A stretch of DNA of 64,000 bases from Tamarix chinensis (lineage: Eukaryota; Streptophyta; Magnoliopsida; Caryophyllales; Tamaricaceae): NCBI GenBank assembly GCA_030549775.1, contig CM060174.1, forward strand, positions 10,411,786 to 10,475,785, written 5' to 3'. The position numbers and the translations under genes are program-made. Shown here in pieces: positions 12,212 to 22,959 of this stretch; within the stretch, counting starts at the first letter, position 1; every line of letters begins with the position of its first letter. The notes beneath the pieces are model-generated. The model was not told the origin of the DNA. It made no database searches and saw only the letters and a list, made by a program, of their open reading frames with translations.

Positions 12212-14175
12212 TTGGACAAGCGTAAATGCACCGTCATCAACCACACAACAGTAATAAGCTGTCCACCTTTACTCAGTTGTGCAGCATGTGCGTTCCGACT
12301 GCATTGACCGGCAGCGTAACTCAGCATGTCGATCCAAACTGCTTTGACCGCCTCCCATAGACGTACGCGTGCCTGATCTGGCATCCGTGCAAGGTTATTA
12401 GCAAGGACACACGCAGGATATAATGCTGACCTGCTTCTGAGTACGCCGTCCTTGTTTTCATCGTCATAGGTGCGCAGCTCCAAGAGCTTCTCGCAAGCTT
12501 TACGATGTCGCTTCTCCCTGTCGTTCGATTCCAAACGCACGGATTCGAGGACCTGCTTCGCTCGAATGATTGTGTTTGTGTACCTGAATTGGTTCGTCCC
12601 GACAGCTCCCGTCATCATCTTCGGCTGACTGAGCCAAAGATATAACATATAATCCGATAAGGTTTTGCTGATTTCACGGTCGTCCTTGTAGACATCATCG
12701 CCGCCGACGAAACCACTATGGTAGCACAGTAGTTCGGTAACTATGTGCCAAATGACGAGGCTCTCGTCATACCCGACCTCTTTTATCAAACTTAACGATT
12801 GTGGATCTAAGCCACCTAACGATACAAGCCGCCGATATATCGGTTTGTCCTGTACCAAACGCTCCGTAGGCTGCCTCGTCCCCACATCTGAGAATGTTGA
12901 ACCTTCCCGAACAGCTGTATCCCTCAGCTGTGAGAAAATCGAGTCCCTTAGTTTCACGCTCATCGATCTCTCGGACACGTATTCGATTCCGTCTGCAAAA
13001 TCTTTGAGGCCCAACTGTTCATAAAGCTTCTCCACATTCTGGTTTCGCGCGTTGACGCAGTAGTCTACGAGGTTGAATTGTTGGATGGTCTCGGACCACC
13101 TCCGGTGAAAGAATGGCGGAGCCGTCACCTGCAGAAAAGGGTTGGTTTTTCTATTCCTGTCTTCTGATGTCTCAAATGGCAAATAATATTTCAGATAATT
13201 ACTCTTGATTCGGGAAATCCTCCGGGCAGAGCAAATCAGCATAAAGAAAGCATTTGCATCGAGTGCGATGGCACCACCGAGCAAAGTATACGTAATCTTA
13301 ACGTCAGACTTATGGTATGGAGACTTATCCTTTGAATACCAAAGCCAAAGCGATACGGATACCAACAAAAAACAAACAAATCGGAAGGTATATCCTACCC
13401 GTCCGCGAATGACTGTCATCTTGGTATAAAGAGCTTCATGCATGAAGTTGAGTTCGAGTTCCACCACCTCGAAAGCCTTTTCAGCATCCGTAGACATGAA
13501 TTCACGTGCACTGCTCTCCAACTCTTCGTCCGCGAATATAAAGTCTACTATCAGACCCTTGACTGTTTGGAAATAATAAAATGCGCGTCTGTGTCCAAGA
13601 TAAGAACTACAGCAGTCTTTTTGTCGCGCCCTCTCTCTGTACTCCTCCAGCAAGGAGTTTCGGAACTTATCCATGCTGGCGAGGTACAGAGATGTCGTCC
13701 TTTCACCGTACTTGATAAGCCCCGCTACGAACATCAGTATTGTGGGCACACATAACTCTTTATCAGGGAGCGATATGGAAAAGACATACCCAGTTACAGC
13801 CAGCTGGGCAATGAGCTGAAGGAAATGACGCTGCCACAGCTCGTTATCCTCTAAAGAGAAGGCGGTGATGGTATCAGGACCACCAAGATGGTTAATCAAA
13901 AATGGAGCCCAAAATTCCATCAGGCCACTCCTTCTCAAGTGGACGGAGGTAACGCCTTGGCTGTGAGACATGAGACCAACAACGAAGGTTGCAGCCCAGT
14001 CAGCTAGCAAATAGGCGAGCCAGATCAAAGAGGTGAAAATACCATTTGCTGTTTGTTTCCTGTGAGGAGATGCAAATACTAGGAAGAATTGGAGGAAGAG
14101 ACTGAATAGAACAAAGGCTCTCAAATCCCAAACTCTCCACACTTGTTGAAGTTTTTCAATTGAAAAATGGCCCAT
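12043..14175 (-). CDS. DUF4220/DUF594 multi-pass membrane protein, copy 0 (intact)
   Basis: A single-exon gene of 710 codons. The N-terminal half matches DUF4220: hydrophobic segments at about residues 19-36, 48-68, 118-134 and 141-155, the conserved block GGPDTITAFSLEDNELW near 97-113, and two more membrane segments at about 265-283 and 297-316. The C-terminal part matches DUF594: WHIVTELLCY near 490, ISKTLSDYMLYLW near 517, MTGAVGTNQF, then WIDMLSYAAGQCSRNAHAAQ and LSKGGQLITVVWLM near 620-655. The biochemical role of this plant family is unknown; a membrane location is predicted. The start at MGHFSIEKLQQVW is supported by the paralog start MGFFSIENLQKVW at 53227. The C-terminal ~35 residues after the EIEARRAIEIKEQ peptide are unlike the paralogs and follow a local duplication. 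It is the only uninterrupted member of three copies on this strand. Confidence 0.93.
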   Translation of the reverse strand: MGHFSIEKLQQVWRVWDLRAFVLFSLFLQFFLVFASPHRKQTANGIFTSLIWLAYLLADWAATFVVGLMSHSQGVTSVHLRRSGLMEFWAPFLINHLGGPDTITAFSLEDNELWQRHFLQLIAQLAVTGYVFSISLPDKELCVPTILMFVAGLIKYGERTTSLYLASMDKFRNSLLEEYRERARQKDCCSSYLGHRRAFYYFQTVKGLIVDFIFADEELESSAREFMSTDAEKAFEVVELELNFMHEALYTKMTVIRGRVGYTFRFVCFLLVSVSLWLWYSKDKSPYHKSDVKITYTLLGGAIALDANAFFMLICSARRISRIKSNYLKYYLPFETSEDRNRKTNPFLQVTAPPFFHRRWSETIQQFNLVDYCVNARNQNVEKLYEQLGLKDFADGIEYVSERSMSVKLRDSIFSQLRDTAVREGSTFSDVGTRQPTERLVQDKPIYRRLVSLGGLDPQSLSLIKEVGYDESLVIWHIVTELLCYHSGFVGGDDVYKDDREISKTLSDYMLYLWLSQPKMMTGAVGTNQFRYTNTIIRAKQVLESVRLESNDREKRHRKACEKLLELRTYDDENKDGVLRSRSALYPACVLANNLARMPDQARVRLWEAVKAVWIDMLSYAAGQCSRNAHAAQLSKGGQLITVVWLMTVHLRLSKQFIVYLNEAEIEARRAIEIKEQVQSLTFLDQFHLQLEISTQQSARKEPRYHGQPV

Positions 14176-14237
14176 TAGTTACTTATATTTGTGTTGCTCC
14201 TCTCCCGTTTTCTTTTAGTATTTATTTGCACCATCGG

Positions 14238-14252
14238 CTTTATATTTGAGTT
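14238..14252 (-). promoter_or_regulatory. Candidate TATA box of DUF4220 copy 0
   Basis: The minus strand reads CAAATATAAAGCC about 65 bases upstream of the start codon. The paralogs have TTATATAGCC (53264-53274) and ATATATAGCC (about 41460-41470) in the aligned position, so the element is conserved across copies. Promoter function is inferred from sequence only. Confidence 0.45.
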
Positions 14253-14442
14253 GCAGGACAGGAAGGAAGCGATATACAGCACGTGCTGCGAAGGTACCTG
14301 AGTGATCTTACCGATCGCAAATGGTACGTGTGGAGGCCAAGCATCGATTGAATTTAGAGATGCGGTTTTTTGTCTGCACTTGCATAATTGATGACTTTAT
14401 TTAACTTTGTGGTTTCTACGTCTGACTGACGAGAAATTATTG

Positions 14443-14878
14443 GGGACACCTATCCCTTTTATTTAGTCTAATGAAACGAGTATTTATAAAAGAATTTATT
14501 ATTTTTATTTGACAATTTTTTTTTATAAAATATATGTCATTCATAGGTTTGCAATATGGTGCAACTAATGAAACGATTAATTTTATATAATAAAATAAAT
14601 AATTATATATATAAATTAGAATTTTTGACCTGTCAATTTTTTAGGCACGAGTTATTTATAATTTTATTTTAACTTAAAAATAATTTTATATAATAAATGA
14701 AGTAGTTTGTTATAAAAAAATGAATAATTTTGTATGTCGAATTCTTTTTTATTATATAAAACTATTTTTAAATTATGTGTCTAAAAAATTAACAAATGAA
14801 AAAAATATATATAAAATTATCAACTGTATCATACAAAATCACTCGTCGTATTGTATAAAACTGCCGGGAAGTACCCAA
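14443..14878. mobile_element. MITE-like element with short TIRs
   Basis: The left end TTGGGGAC and the right end GTACCCAA are inverted copies, both flanked by TA. The ~435-bp interior is very AT-rich and full of inverted segments such as 'taatgaaacga' and 'tttataaaa' motifs. This resembles a non-autonomous Tc1/Mariner-like MITE, but the TIR is short and the class is uncertain. Confidence 0.4.
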
Positions 14879-16338
14879 TAATTTCTTCCACCGGGGTCAC
14901 CACATACAGCCTGGTTGTACTGCATTAGCTTTGTTGGTTTAACTAGGACCTTTCATTCCTCAAATGTTGTCTTTTTTGACGTTTGAACCTAGCCATATTT
15001 ATCTTTGACTTAGCCCTAGCTAGGATCCGTTGTCGTTTTAATCTAGTTTTGAAATCTCATGGAGAATTGTTTGGCTTCAGATTAGCACACATGAAATCTT
15101 CTCGTCTTTTACCCTTTGGGTGTCATTTTGAGAAGCTGATATGAAATCAATCAATGGTGTATGAGATCTAAATCACTTCAGTTACCAGGTGCCTCTGCTC
15201 ATGTGATTGCTACTAGATTGCTAGTATCTGGGCATTCTCACTGTTCTGTCATACACTATGTTTGCAGCCTAATAGACTAATCGAACAAAATCACACCCTC
15301 AGTTGCTTGGAAAATTCTGCAAGTTTTTTTTTTTTTAAGGGGCGGGGGGTGGTGGGGGAGGGCGGGGTTAGGTAATATCTCTATCACACTTGAGACCAAG
15401 AATTCTTCAAACCTTTCCTACTCACCTTCCTCTTTTGCTTACTAGTAGCCGGAGTTTTCCTTGCTCGTGCAAAATTGTAGGCAAAGTCGCAGTCTAGCCG
15501 AAAGTTGTATGCAGTAGTCAGTGGATGAATCATGTAAAAGAATTAACGCGCAGTGCAATTTGTTACTCTCCCGAGTCTGCGCCCGAAATAAATTTGACTA
15601 TTTTTTTCTTAAAATAAACTAAAAAAATAAAGTTTTCTTTGCTCGTGCAAAATTGAAAGCAAATTAATGAATGCTTTCTGTTCAATTTGTTACCCTAAAG
15701 AGATGAAGATACAAGGGAAGGTGCATACCATCTCGAATAATTTGGAGGCCTTGTTCTAATATAAAATATTAGGCCATTAAATATATGAACAAATACAATT
15801 ATCAAAATATATTTCATAAGATGATTACATTACTATTACGTTCTCACAAATAAAATACCAAAAGTTCTCTAAAATTCTTTAAAATTGTTTAGAAAAATAT
15901 TTTAGTACAAACTTTTACTTTTCATAATCTTTAGATTTTTAATTTAAACATATATAACCTATATATATTTATTTATATTTTTTTAGTAATGCACTTACGT
16001 ATACTAATATATAAGCCTTTTAAATTTCGGCCCCTGCTTGAGTGCCCACCTAGTTCTTGGGAAGGTGGAGTCTTACACATAGAAGAATCAAGTAGAGAAC
16101 AAATATTTATCAACAAAAAAAAATGTAGATAACACATGTAGTAAACTTTAGTCTCTATTCATACTGCATAAAAAAAAATCATTTTTAAAAAAAATTTAAA
16201 TATCTTTGGGTATGAATATTAGGAAAATAAACAAAAATTATATAATGATATATATTCCCAAGATTTTATCCACAAATAGAAATATAAATTGATATACTTT
16301 CTAAAAAACAAAAGGGGCTGCGTCAGGATGATTCACAA
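14879..16338. other. Intergenic, no gene recognised
   Basis: Upstream flank of DUF4220 copy 0. It contains poly-T/poly-A runs, a strongly G-rich tract at 15339-15367, and two similar 'tcgtgcaaaattg' segments near 15464 and 15643. I see no coding region or element with defined ends. Confidence 0.5.
15339..15367 (+). other. G-rich tract (possible G-quadruplex)
   Basis: Six runs of G (4, 6, 2, 5, 3 and 4 bases) are separated by single bases, directly after an oligo-T run. This is enough for an intramolecular G-quadruplex on the plus strand. Confidence 0.6.
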
Positions 16339-16800
16339 ATGAAAATAGAGAAGTTGTGTGATGATGACGGTGCAGAAGTTGAAGCTTCTAAAGAGCAAGC
16401 AGGTGAGTCAATCGGAAGAGATTCACGACGTTGCAGAACCACCTCTCACTTTGCTATTACTTCACGAAGGGGTTCGATGACAACTTCAGAAAGCTTTACG
16501 GGTCTGGCGTGTTCCAGTGTCATGGCCACTTCCATCTTTGGTGGAACTTATGAAGTCGAGGAAACGTGCCTAGAATTTTTTTTCCCCTTTTTTTATTTTT
16601 CTTTCAAATTTAAGGATTCATCTCGGTTGTGATATTGCTGAGCTCCGAAACGTATGGCCGAGGATGATTTCCATCTGTTCCCTATCTGCATTTCTATTGC
16701 CCGAGCTCCATGGGATTGAAGGTACATGGACAATATTGTGAAGATTCAGTTCCTTGCAGGTAGTCCTTCAAGGAGTTATGTTGAACTAAAGAGCCAGCTT
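16339..16800 (+). pseudogene. Possible unidentified host gene remnant
   Basis: A less AT-rich stretch with open frames in two registers. One register reads FDDNFRKLYGSGVFQCHG at about 16467-16520 after a possible splice donor (CAGGTGAGT near 16400). The other frame is open from 16339 to 16632. I do not recognise a family. Base composition and exon-like edges hint at a degraded gene or captured fragment; it could be chance. Confidence 0.2.
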
Positions 16801-17779
16801 CCATCATAGATTCATAACCGATGATCTGCATTGAAACTTGATTTGCCACCTCTGAGACGCCCGTGTATAAACAAGTATTTGATTTTGTTGCTGCGTTCCT
16901 AATACTGTGGCTTGATTAGATTTTGTACGAGTAACTGCAAGCTGCTGGTATCAGGCGTGTAACTTGCCCCCCCCCTGCATCATATCTTATAGCAACGGCA
17001 AGTTCTAGATATTTGGATGATAAGCGATCCATGAAGTCGGTCATAACCTAATGAGGTTCTCATCCTAGAATCTCTTTTCTTGCGTTTCCTATATTTTCCT
17101 GCCATCTTCTGGATCTATCCATATCCAATTCAATGCTGTTTTATGTGTTGCTATATATGACTGGGCCTTGGCAGTGTCGAAAAGAAAGAAAAGTGAGAAA
17201 CGGGTAACATATCCTGCAAATAATAATAATAATGTGCGGGCCAGGTCATGACTCATGACAGGTTATGAAATAAGTCGATAACCTCGAAAGGCACGTGATC
17301 CATTCGGTTACCATTTGGTCTTGTCCAGCTCTCCTAGTCGACAGCTATACCAACTAATCTCAACCACTTGTTGCTTCGTTTCTCTTGACACAAATTTCAC
17401 CCCAAAACAAACTAGCATTAGACAACTTTGGGAGCACCATTAGACAGTACTAATGGATTATTCTCTAAGCTTGGTCATGACGTTGCATAATCCCCATCCT
17501 TTCTGTGACATTTCAATTATGAAATGACATATCTACTAAAAAAAAGGATAATAATTTAACATTTACGATGATTTTAACACTCCCAGTTGGGAAGGTATAA
17601 TTTGCTTTTCTTGATTCGTTTATTCCTCTCCACTAAATTTAATTAAAGTTTCCAGTGTGCTGCTTTAATCAATTACTACCTTAGAAGTCGTATAATTGAT
17701 TTTTTATGCATTTACAAATAGATAGAGTAAACTGCCTGTTTCTCTCCCAACTTCTTGTGGGTTGGTGTTTACGGGAACT

Positions 17780-18007
17780 CACTGCAAGAAATAGGGTAAC
17801 TACCAATGATTTTATCGCTGAAGACTTTTTTTTGTCGGTAAATGACCTCTACACCGATTACTTATTGTTGGCAAAATGTTCTCAGGGATGATATAATGTG
17901 GTCGGTGAATTGATGGTGCCAAAATTTTCCCTCCATAATCTCGGGGGAAATACATGGGAAAGATAAAAATAAAATAAAATAAAATAAAAGGCCTATTACC
18001 GACAACA
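17780..18007 (+). mobile_element. CACTA-like transposon terminus (copy A, left part)
   Basis: Begins CACTGCAAGAAATAGGG, close to the usual plant CACTA end CACTACAAGAAA. It is followed by subterminal motifs of 'cgtcggtaaatgacc' type. The sequence is interrupted by a Helitron at 18008 and resumes at 21245. A matching 3' terminus (…CTTGCAGTG) was not found, so the element is truncated or degraded. Confidence 0.6.
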
Positions 18008-20327
18008 TCTATATATATATAAAAACGGAGTTGTCTGGCAGACAATATACAAACAAATTTTCCCACCTAAACTATATTCATTATTACTAATCATAAATTA
18101 CTTCTGTCATATATTATTGCTAATTATTATTATTGCTAATTAATAAGATGGAAGAATTAATATAACTATTTATTAATATAATGTGACTATTCATCTCTTA
18201 TGTGCATTAAATGCATATAACTATTTATTTGCTGCACATTTATCGAACACCTAATTTTAATAAAATATTAATCAAATATTTTCTTAATTAATTATCTAAA
18301 CATATGCAGAAAACTATGCAACTATTTATATCCTATGTGTAGTAAATACATATAACTAATTTTAATGAAGTATTAATTAAGTATTTTCTTAATTAATTAC
18401 CTAAACATATGCAGCCAACTATTTATCTCCTACGTATTAATTGAGTTGTCAAACTCTTCATCTTCTACATATTAATAAATAAATAATATAAATAATTAAT
18501 ACACTATATAAAGTGCCATATATTATTGCTAATTAATAAAATGGAATAATTAATATAAATATTTATTAATATAATGCGACTTCATCTCCTATGTGCATTC
18601 AATATATATAACTATTTATTTGGTGTACATATGTCGAACAACTAATTTTAATAAAGTATTAATTAAATATTTTCTAATCAAATATTTTATTAATTAGTTA
18701 TCTGAACATATGTATAAAACTATTCATTTCCTGTGTATTAATTGAATTGTTACACATTTGAAAACTATTCATTAATATAATGCAACTATTCATTTCCTAT
18801 GTGCATTAAATGCATATAACTATTCATTTGCTGCACATTTATCAAGCAACTAATTTTAATAAAATATTAATAAAATATTTTCTTAATTAATTATCTAAAC
18901 ATATGCAACTATTTATATCCTATGTGTAGTAAATGCATATAACTAATTTTAATGAAGTATTAATTAAGTATTTTCTTAATTAATTACCTAAACTAACTAT
19001 TCATCTCCTACGTATTAATTGAGTTGTCAAACTCTTCATCTTTTACATATTAATAAATGAATAATATAAATAATTATTACACTATATAAAGTGCCATATA
19101 TTATTACTACTTAATAAGATGGAATAATTAATATAACTATTCATTAATATAATGCGACTATTCATCTCCTATGTGCATTAAATATATATAGCTATTTATT
19201 TGATGTACATATGTCAAACAACTAATTTTAATAAAGTATTAATTAAATATTTTCTAATCAAATATTTTCTTAATGAATTATCTGAACATATATAGAAAAT
19301 TATTCATTTTCTGTGTATTAATTAAATTGTTGGACTATTCTACATTTGAATATATAAATAATTAATACACCAAATAAAGTGCATATTCATTTGATTTACA
19401 TGCATATGTCCATTGATACAATGTGAATATTCATCTCTTATGTACAACAAATGTATATAATTATTTATTTATTGTATCTATGTCAAACAACTAATTTTAA
19501 TAAAGTATTAATCAAATATTTTCTTAATTAATTACTTGAACATATGCAGCCAACTATTCATTTTATGTGTATTAATTGAATTGTCAAACTATTCATATCC
19601 TACATATTAACATATAAATAATTGATAAATAATCAATACACCAAATGAAGTGCATAAACCAGTTAAACAATACATATGCATCTGCTGCCATTAATATAAT
19701 ACAACTATTCTTATCCTACATGCAGCAAATGCATATAACTAAATTTAATGAAGTATTAATCAAGTATTTTCTTAATTAATTACCTAAATATATGCAACCA
19801 ATTATTCATATTAATTGAGTTTTCAAACTCTTCATCTACTACATATTAATAAATAAATAAATAAATAAATAATATAAATAATATAAATAATTAATACATT
19901 ATATAAAGTGCATAAACCAGTCAAACAACACATATGTATATGTTCATATATATATTTATTTGCTGTCATATAACTATTCATCTGTTGCCATTATTATAAT
20001 ATAATTATTCATCTCCTGCGTATTAATTAATTAATTATCTATAATTAAAACACCAAATGAAGTGGTTATATAAATTAATTACATATAACATTTCTACTTC
20101 CCACTTCCTCCCTTTATTAAGTTTGATTTTGTCTCTGATTATATAATTAGAAGCCAGTTGAAAAATTAAAAACACTGCATAAGCTCAAGAGGGAGTAAAA
20201 GATAGAAGCATTCAAGTTTCAAAAATGGCACCTATCTACATATATCTAAACCAAATTCACCCATCAAAAGATCATTAGTGCATAATGGTGTAGTGAGTTA
20301 ATCTAATATTTTCTAATTATTCTTTGT

Positions 20328-20435
20328 TTACTAGATGTCATAGGTAAGATTGTGAAAATAAAACTTGAAGGCATACGTTAGAACCAAAATAAGAATTTGA
20401 CCGAGTTAATGGATATTTTGCTGGAGGACAATGAG
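20328..20435 (+). pseudogene. Helitron-encoded RPA/OB-fold remnant
   Basis: One frame reads LLDVIGKIVKIKLEGIR, a stop, then NLTELMDILLEDNE. This resembles the DVIG…K…DLLLED pattern of the RPA1-like single-strand DNA-binding domain carried by plant Helitrons. One in-frame stop and loss of the following sequence make it non-functional. The assignment rests on its position in the Helitron and on motif memory. Confidence 0.55.
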
Positions 20436-20797
20436 TGAGTAGAAAGAAGAAATAATTTATCATATTATTGTTAACAGATGTAATAGTTGCATCAAAAATT
20501 AATTCCTTGCTTTCTAGGTGTGATTATAAAAAAGAGAGGTTGGAATGTTGACTTTGAGATGATGAAGTTGGTCAACTTAAGAATTTTTTTTAAGAGTAAT
20601 TGTATGAAGCCAGTGGTTGTTTTATGTTTAAAGCAACTGATTTTAGCGATATTTTTAATAACAATTATTCACAACTAAATGTCATAAAAAAATTGCAACA
20701 TCATTTGTTTGCAAAATTAATATTTTTCCCTATGTTACAGGTACAGTGAAAGTACATAATACTTTTTATATCAGCAAACTACTAATTATTTTATACA

Positions 20798-21004
20798 ATG
20801 ATAATAAATAAAATTCACGGTCAATCAAAATCCCATGTTGAATTACTATTGAAAAAACTAATATTTGGCCACGGTCAGTTTTACGTTATAGTGTCAAGAG
20901 TTACACATCGTAATAGACTAAAAATATTGATATGTGACAATAAAAGAAAAGAAAGTACATCCACAACAAATGTTGTCTTCAATGAATTGTTCCAAAATAT
21001 CTAG
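20798..21004 (+). pseudogene. Helitron Rep/helicase C-terminal remnant
   Basis: 68 codons: INKIHGQSKSHVELLLKK, then FGHGQFYVIVSRVTHRNRLK and TNVVFNELFQNI. This matches the last motifs of the Pif1-like helicase domain of Helitron RepHel proteins (NKSQGQS, HGQLYVALSRV, then T-N-V-V-Y near the C-terminus). It ends 240 bp before the Helitron 3' terminus, as expected. The Rep nuclease and the rest of the helicase are missing. Confidence 0.85.
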
Positions 21005-21214
21005 CTACATTATGTATTTTCTTCTTCAATTATTTGCTCCATATACTTCATATTTGTCATTTCTATATATAATGTAATACTTTATTATTTCATATTTCTC
21101 CCAATATCTTATCCTTTATATTAACTATTATTTCTTATAATAATTTTATTACTTCTTATAATATTTTTTATTCTTATTATTTTAAAATTTATTATTACAA
21201 TGTCTAAAATTCTA

Positions 21215-21244
21215 CCCGTGCATCGCACGGGAAAATGTAACTAG
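21215..21244 (+). other. Helitron 3' hairpin and CTAG terminus (copy A)
   Basis: CCCGTGC and GCACGGG form a 7-bp stem with loop ATC, followed by nine bases and CTAG. Helitron 3' ends are defined by this stem just upstream of CTRR. Confidence 0.9.
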
Positions 21245-21716
21245 TGTTGTTAGTAATAAGGTTTCCAAATCCCCCCCTTCTCGCATGAAAGTATCCTACC
21301 TTAATTTTTTGGAAAAAAAAATTCACAAAAAGAATTGATTATTACAAATGACATGTCATCGGTAAGAAGACTTCCAATTTTTTTCTCATTTTCCAGCAAG
21401 AAAGCAGCCTTTCTTGCTTTTCCAATAATAATTTATTTTATAAAAAAATAGAGATAAAATTTCTTATTACAGATCATGCGGTAGGTAATAAAATTCTTAA
21501 AAATTATTTCCCTCCTAGAGGCGGAAAGAAGCCCACCATGCGCCTTTTTTTCTTTCGTGGTATAATTTTCCTAATACCAACAACTTGTCGTCGGAAATAG
21601 ATATTAAATGCAACTTATCATTTAATAAGCCTATCACTAACAATTATTGGGGCTAATATAGAAAATTTCACAACCCTAGCTCCTCATTCCCCATTCTTTT
21701 CCTTCTAACCAACCAT

Positions 21717-21720
<4 letters not shown>

Positions 21721-21770
<50 letters not shown>
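21721..21770. repeat. (TC)n microsatellite
   Basis: About 25 uninterrupted TC units. The paralogous site in copy B (about 29970-30017) has a shorter, interrupted run. Confidence 0.95.
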
Positions 21771-21774
<4 letters not shown>

Positions 21775-21897
21775 CTTGACACATCGGCCATAGATAGTTA
21801 CTTGGAATGCTTTCGAGAATAATAATTGACCCCACAAATCAACACAAGTCTTTTCGAGCATATTTTCTATCAACTCATAAGTATCCTGAAAAATTTT

Positions 21898-21962
21898 CCA
21901 GAAGGTCGGTCGTCCTTAAATTACTTCAAGTCAAGCATACTTAACTGTGAAGTTCTTTAAGG
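21898..21962 (-). ncRNA. 5S rRNA-like sequence (degenerate, not a functional gene)
   Basis: The minus strand contains GAACTTCACAGTTAAG, TATGCTTGACTTGAAGTA and GACCTTCTGG in the order and spacing of the middle and 3' part of plant 5S rRNA, including an altered internal-control-region box. Many bases differ and the 5' third is not seen. It is a 5S-derived segment inside transposon DNA, not a 5S gene. Confidence 0.6.
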
Positions 21963-22060
21963 ATAAATTTTTCGAAAGAAGGTGTATCTTGCTGGTATAG
22001 ATAGTTATATAATTTATTTTAAGTCTCTATCATCCACTACTAATTTGGAATATTACTATC

Positions 22061-22955
22061 TTTCTCTCTCTCTACCACCAACCCTCCTCCATTAATCCTC
22101 CATTTCTCTTCCTTCTTTTACCTCCAGTTTCTCATTCCTTTAACTAATTCTCATAAGTTTTGAGTATATTTTACTCTTAATTTCATTTTTGTTGGTTATT
22201 TTGGAAGAATCTAACTATTTTTGTTTTATAGGTGGTGGTTTTGCCTGAGCATTGTTGGATCTTGCAAATCTTAGTGGTTTATATTCTATTTGTTCCTTCC
22301 CTTTCACTCATTGTTGTTAGTTTTAGTATGTGTTGCTTTTAATTTCATTGTTGGCCATTTTGCTAACACCTTTTTTTTTTTGTAGTTGATGAAGCATTGC
22401 CAGAGAACTATTATTTCCATTTATGCTCTCTCCTTATACTAGTTAGTATTTTTTTTAATAATTGTTACAATTTTTGATATAGTTAATTGGTAATGTTATG
22501 CATGTGTTTTAGATGGTGATTTGTGTTGATTGTTGTATATACAAAGAATGGTTTTATATGTTGATTGTTGTATATATGTGTTCTTACACTTAGTAATTAT
22601 TAATTTTATTTTAATATTATACTATGTGTTAAGTTGTATAATTATATGATTAGATTATTCTATATCACTTGTTAGTATGCATCTGAGAATAATATGGCAG
22701 TGATTCAATTTTATTGTTAGTAAGTGTTAGGTTATGTATAGTATGTGTATCATGTTAGATTATGTAATTTATTATAATAAAAATTTTATTTTTTGTATTA
22801 CTGTATATGTAATCATGTTGGTATATGTGTATGTTTTTTATATGTAAGCACTTAGAATATATATATTTTTAGTATGTATGTTAATGTATGCTTCTGATAA
22901 CATTAATATACATTTTTTAAGATATTAAGTATGCTAGTAAAAATTTATATGTAAC
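22061..22955. other. AT-rich DNA, no gene recognised
   Basis: Contains near-repeats such as 'ttgattgttgtatat' (22527 and 22562) but no open coding region. It may be intron or UTR of a lost DNA transposon; this cannot be shown. Confidence 0.4.
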
Positions 22956-22959
22956 GTAA

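Larger units (their letters stand above)
18008..21244 (+). mobile_element. Helitron (copy A), degenerate
   Basis: The 5' end is TCTATATATATATAAAAACG after an A. The 3' end has a 7-bp GC-rich hairpin (21215-21231), nine bases, then CTAG followed by T. This is the canonical Helitron A|TC…CTRR|T arrangement. The remainder of the host sequence ('ccgacaaca' + 'tgttgttagtaat') is continuous across it. Much of 18060-20060 is a degenerate direct repeat of ~570 bp with similar sub-repeats ('ccatatattattgctaatta' at 18103, 18519 and 19092). Remnants of an RPA-like domain and a helicase C-terminus lie near the 3' end, so it descends from an autonomous element. Confidence 0.88.
16938..21836. repeat. Large repeat copy A (4.9 kb), paired with 25178-30085
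   Basis: Starts at 'gctgctggtatcaggcgtg' and ends at 'tgaccccac'. Copy B follows it collinearly with a few percent substitutions, apart from a 1.2 kb insertion at 25495-26715 and a different interior in the Helitron. No target-site duplication was found at the outer edges, so segmental duplication and mobilisation within a larger element remain open. Confidence 0.85.
21245..22060 (+). mobile_element. CACTA-like element, right part (copy A)
   Basis: Carries more subterminal-type motifs ('tcatcggtaagaagac', 'gcggtaggtaataaaattc', 'cgtcggaaatag'), the (TC)n run at 21721-21770, and the 5S-like segment at 21898-21962. The part to 21836 is shared with copy B. The outer limit is arbitrary. Confidence 0.45.

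Noticed and set aside
12743..13755. Plus-strand frames over the DUF4220 gene
   Set aside because: Antisense shadows of a well-supported minus-strand coding region; the same pattern recurs at 51818-52474.
21898..21962. Functional 5S rRNA gene
   Set aside because: Only part of the molecule is present and many conserved positions differ; there is no tandem 5S context or terminator.
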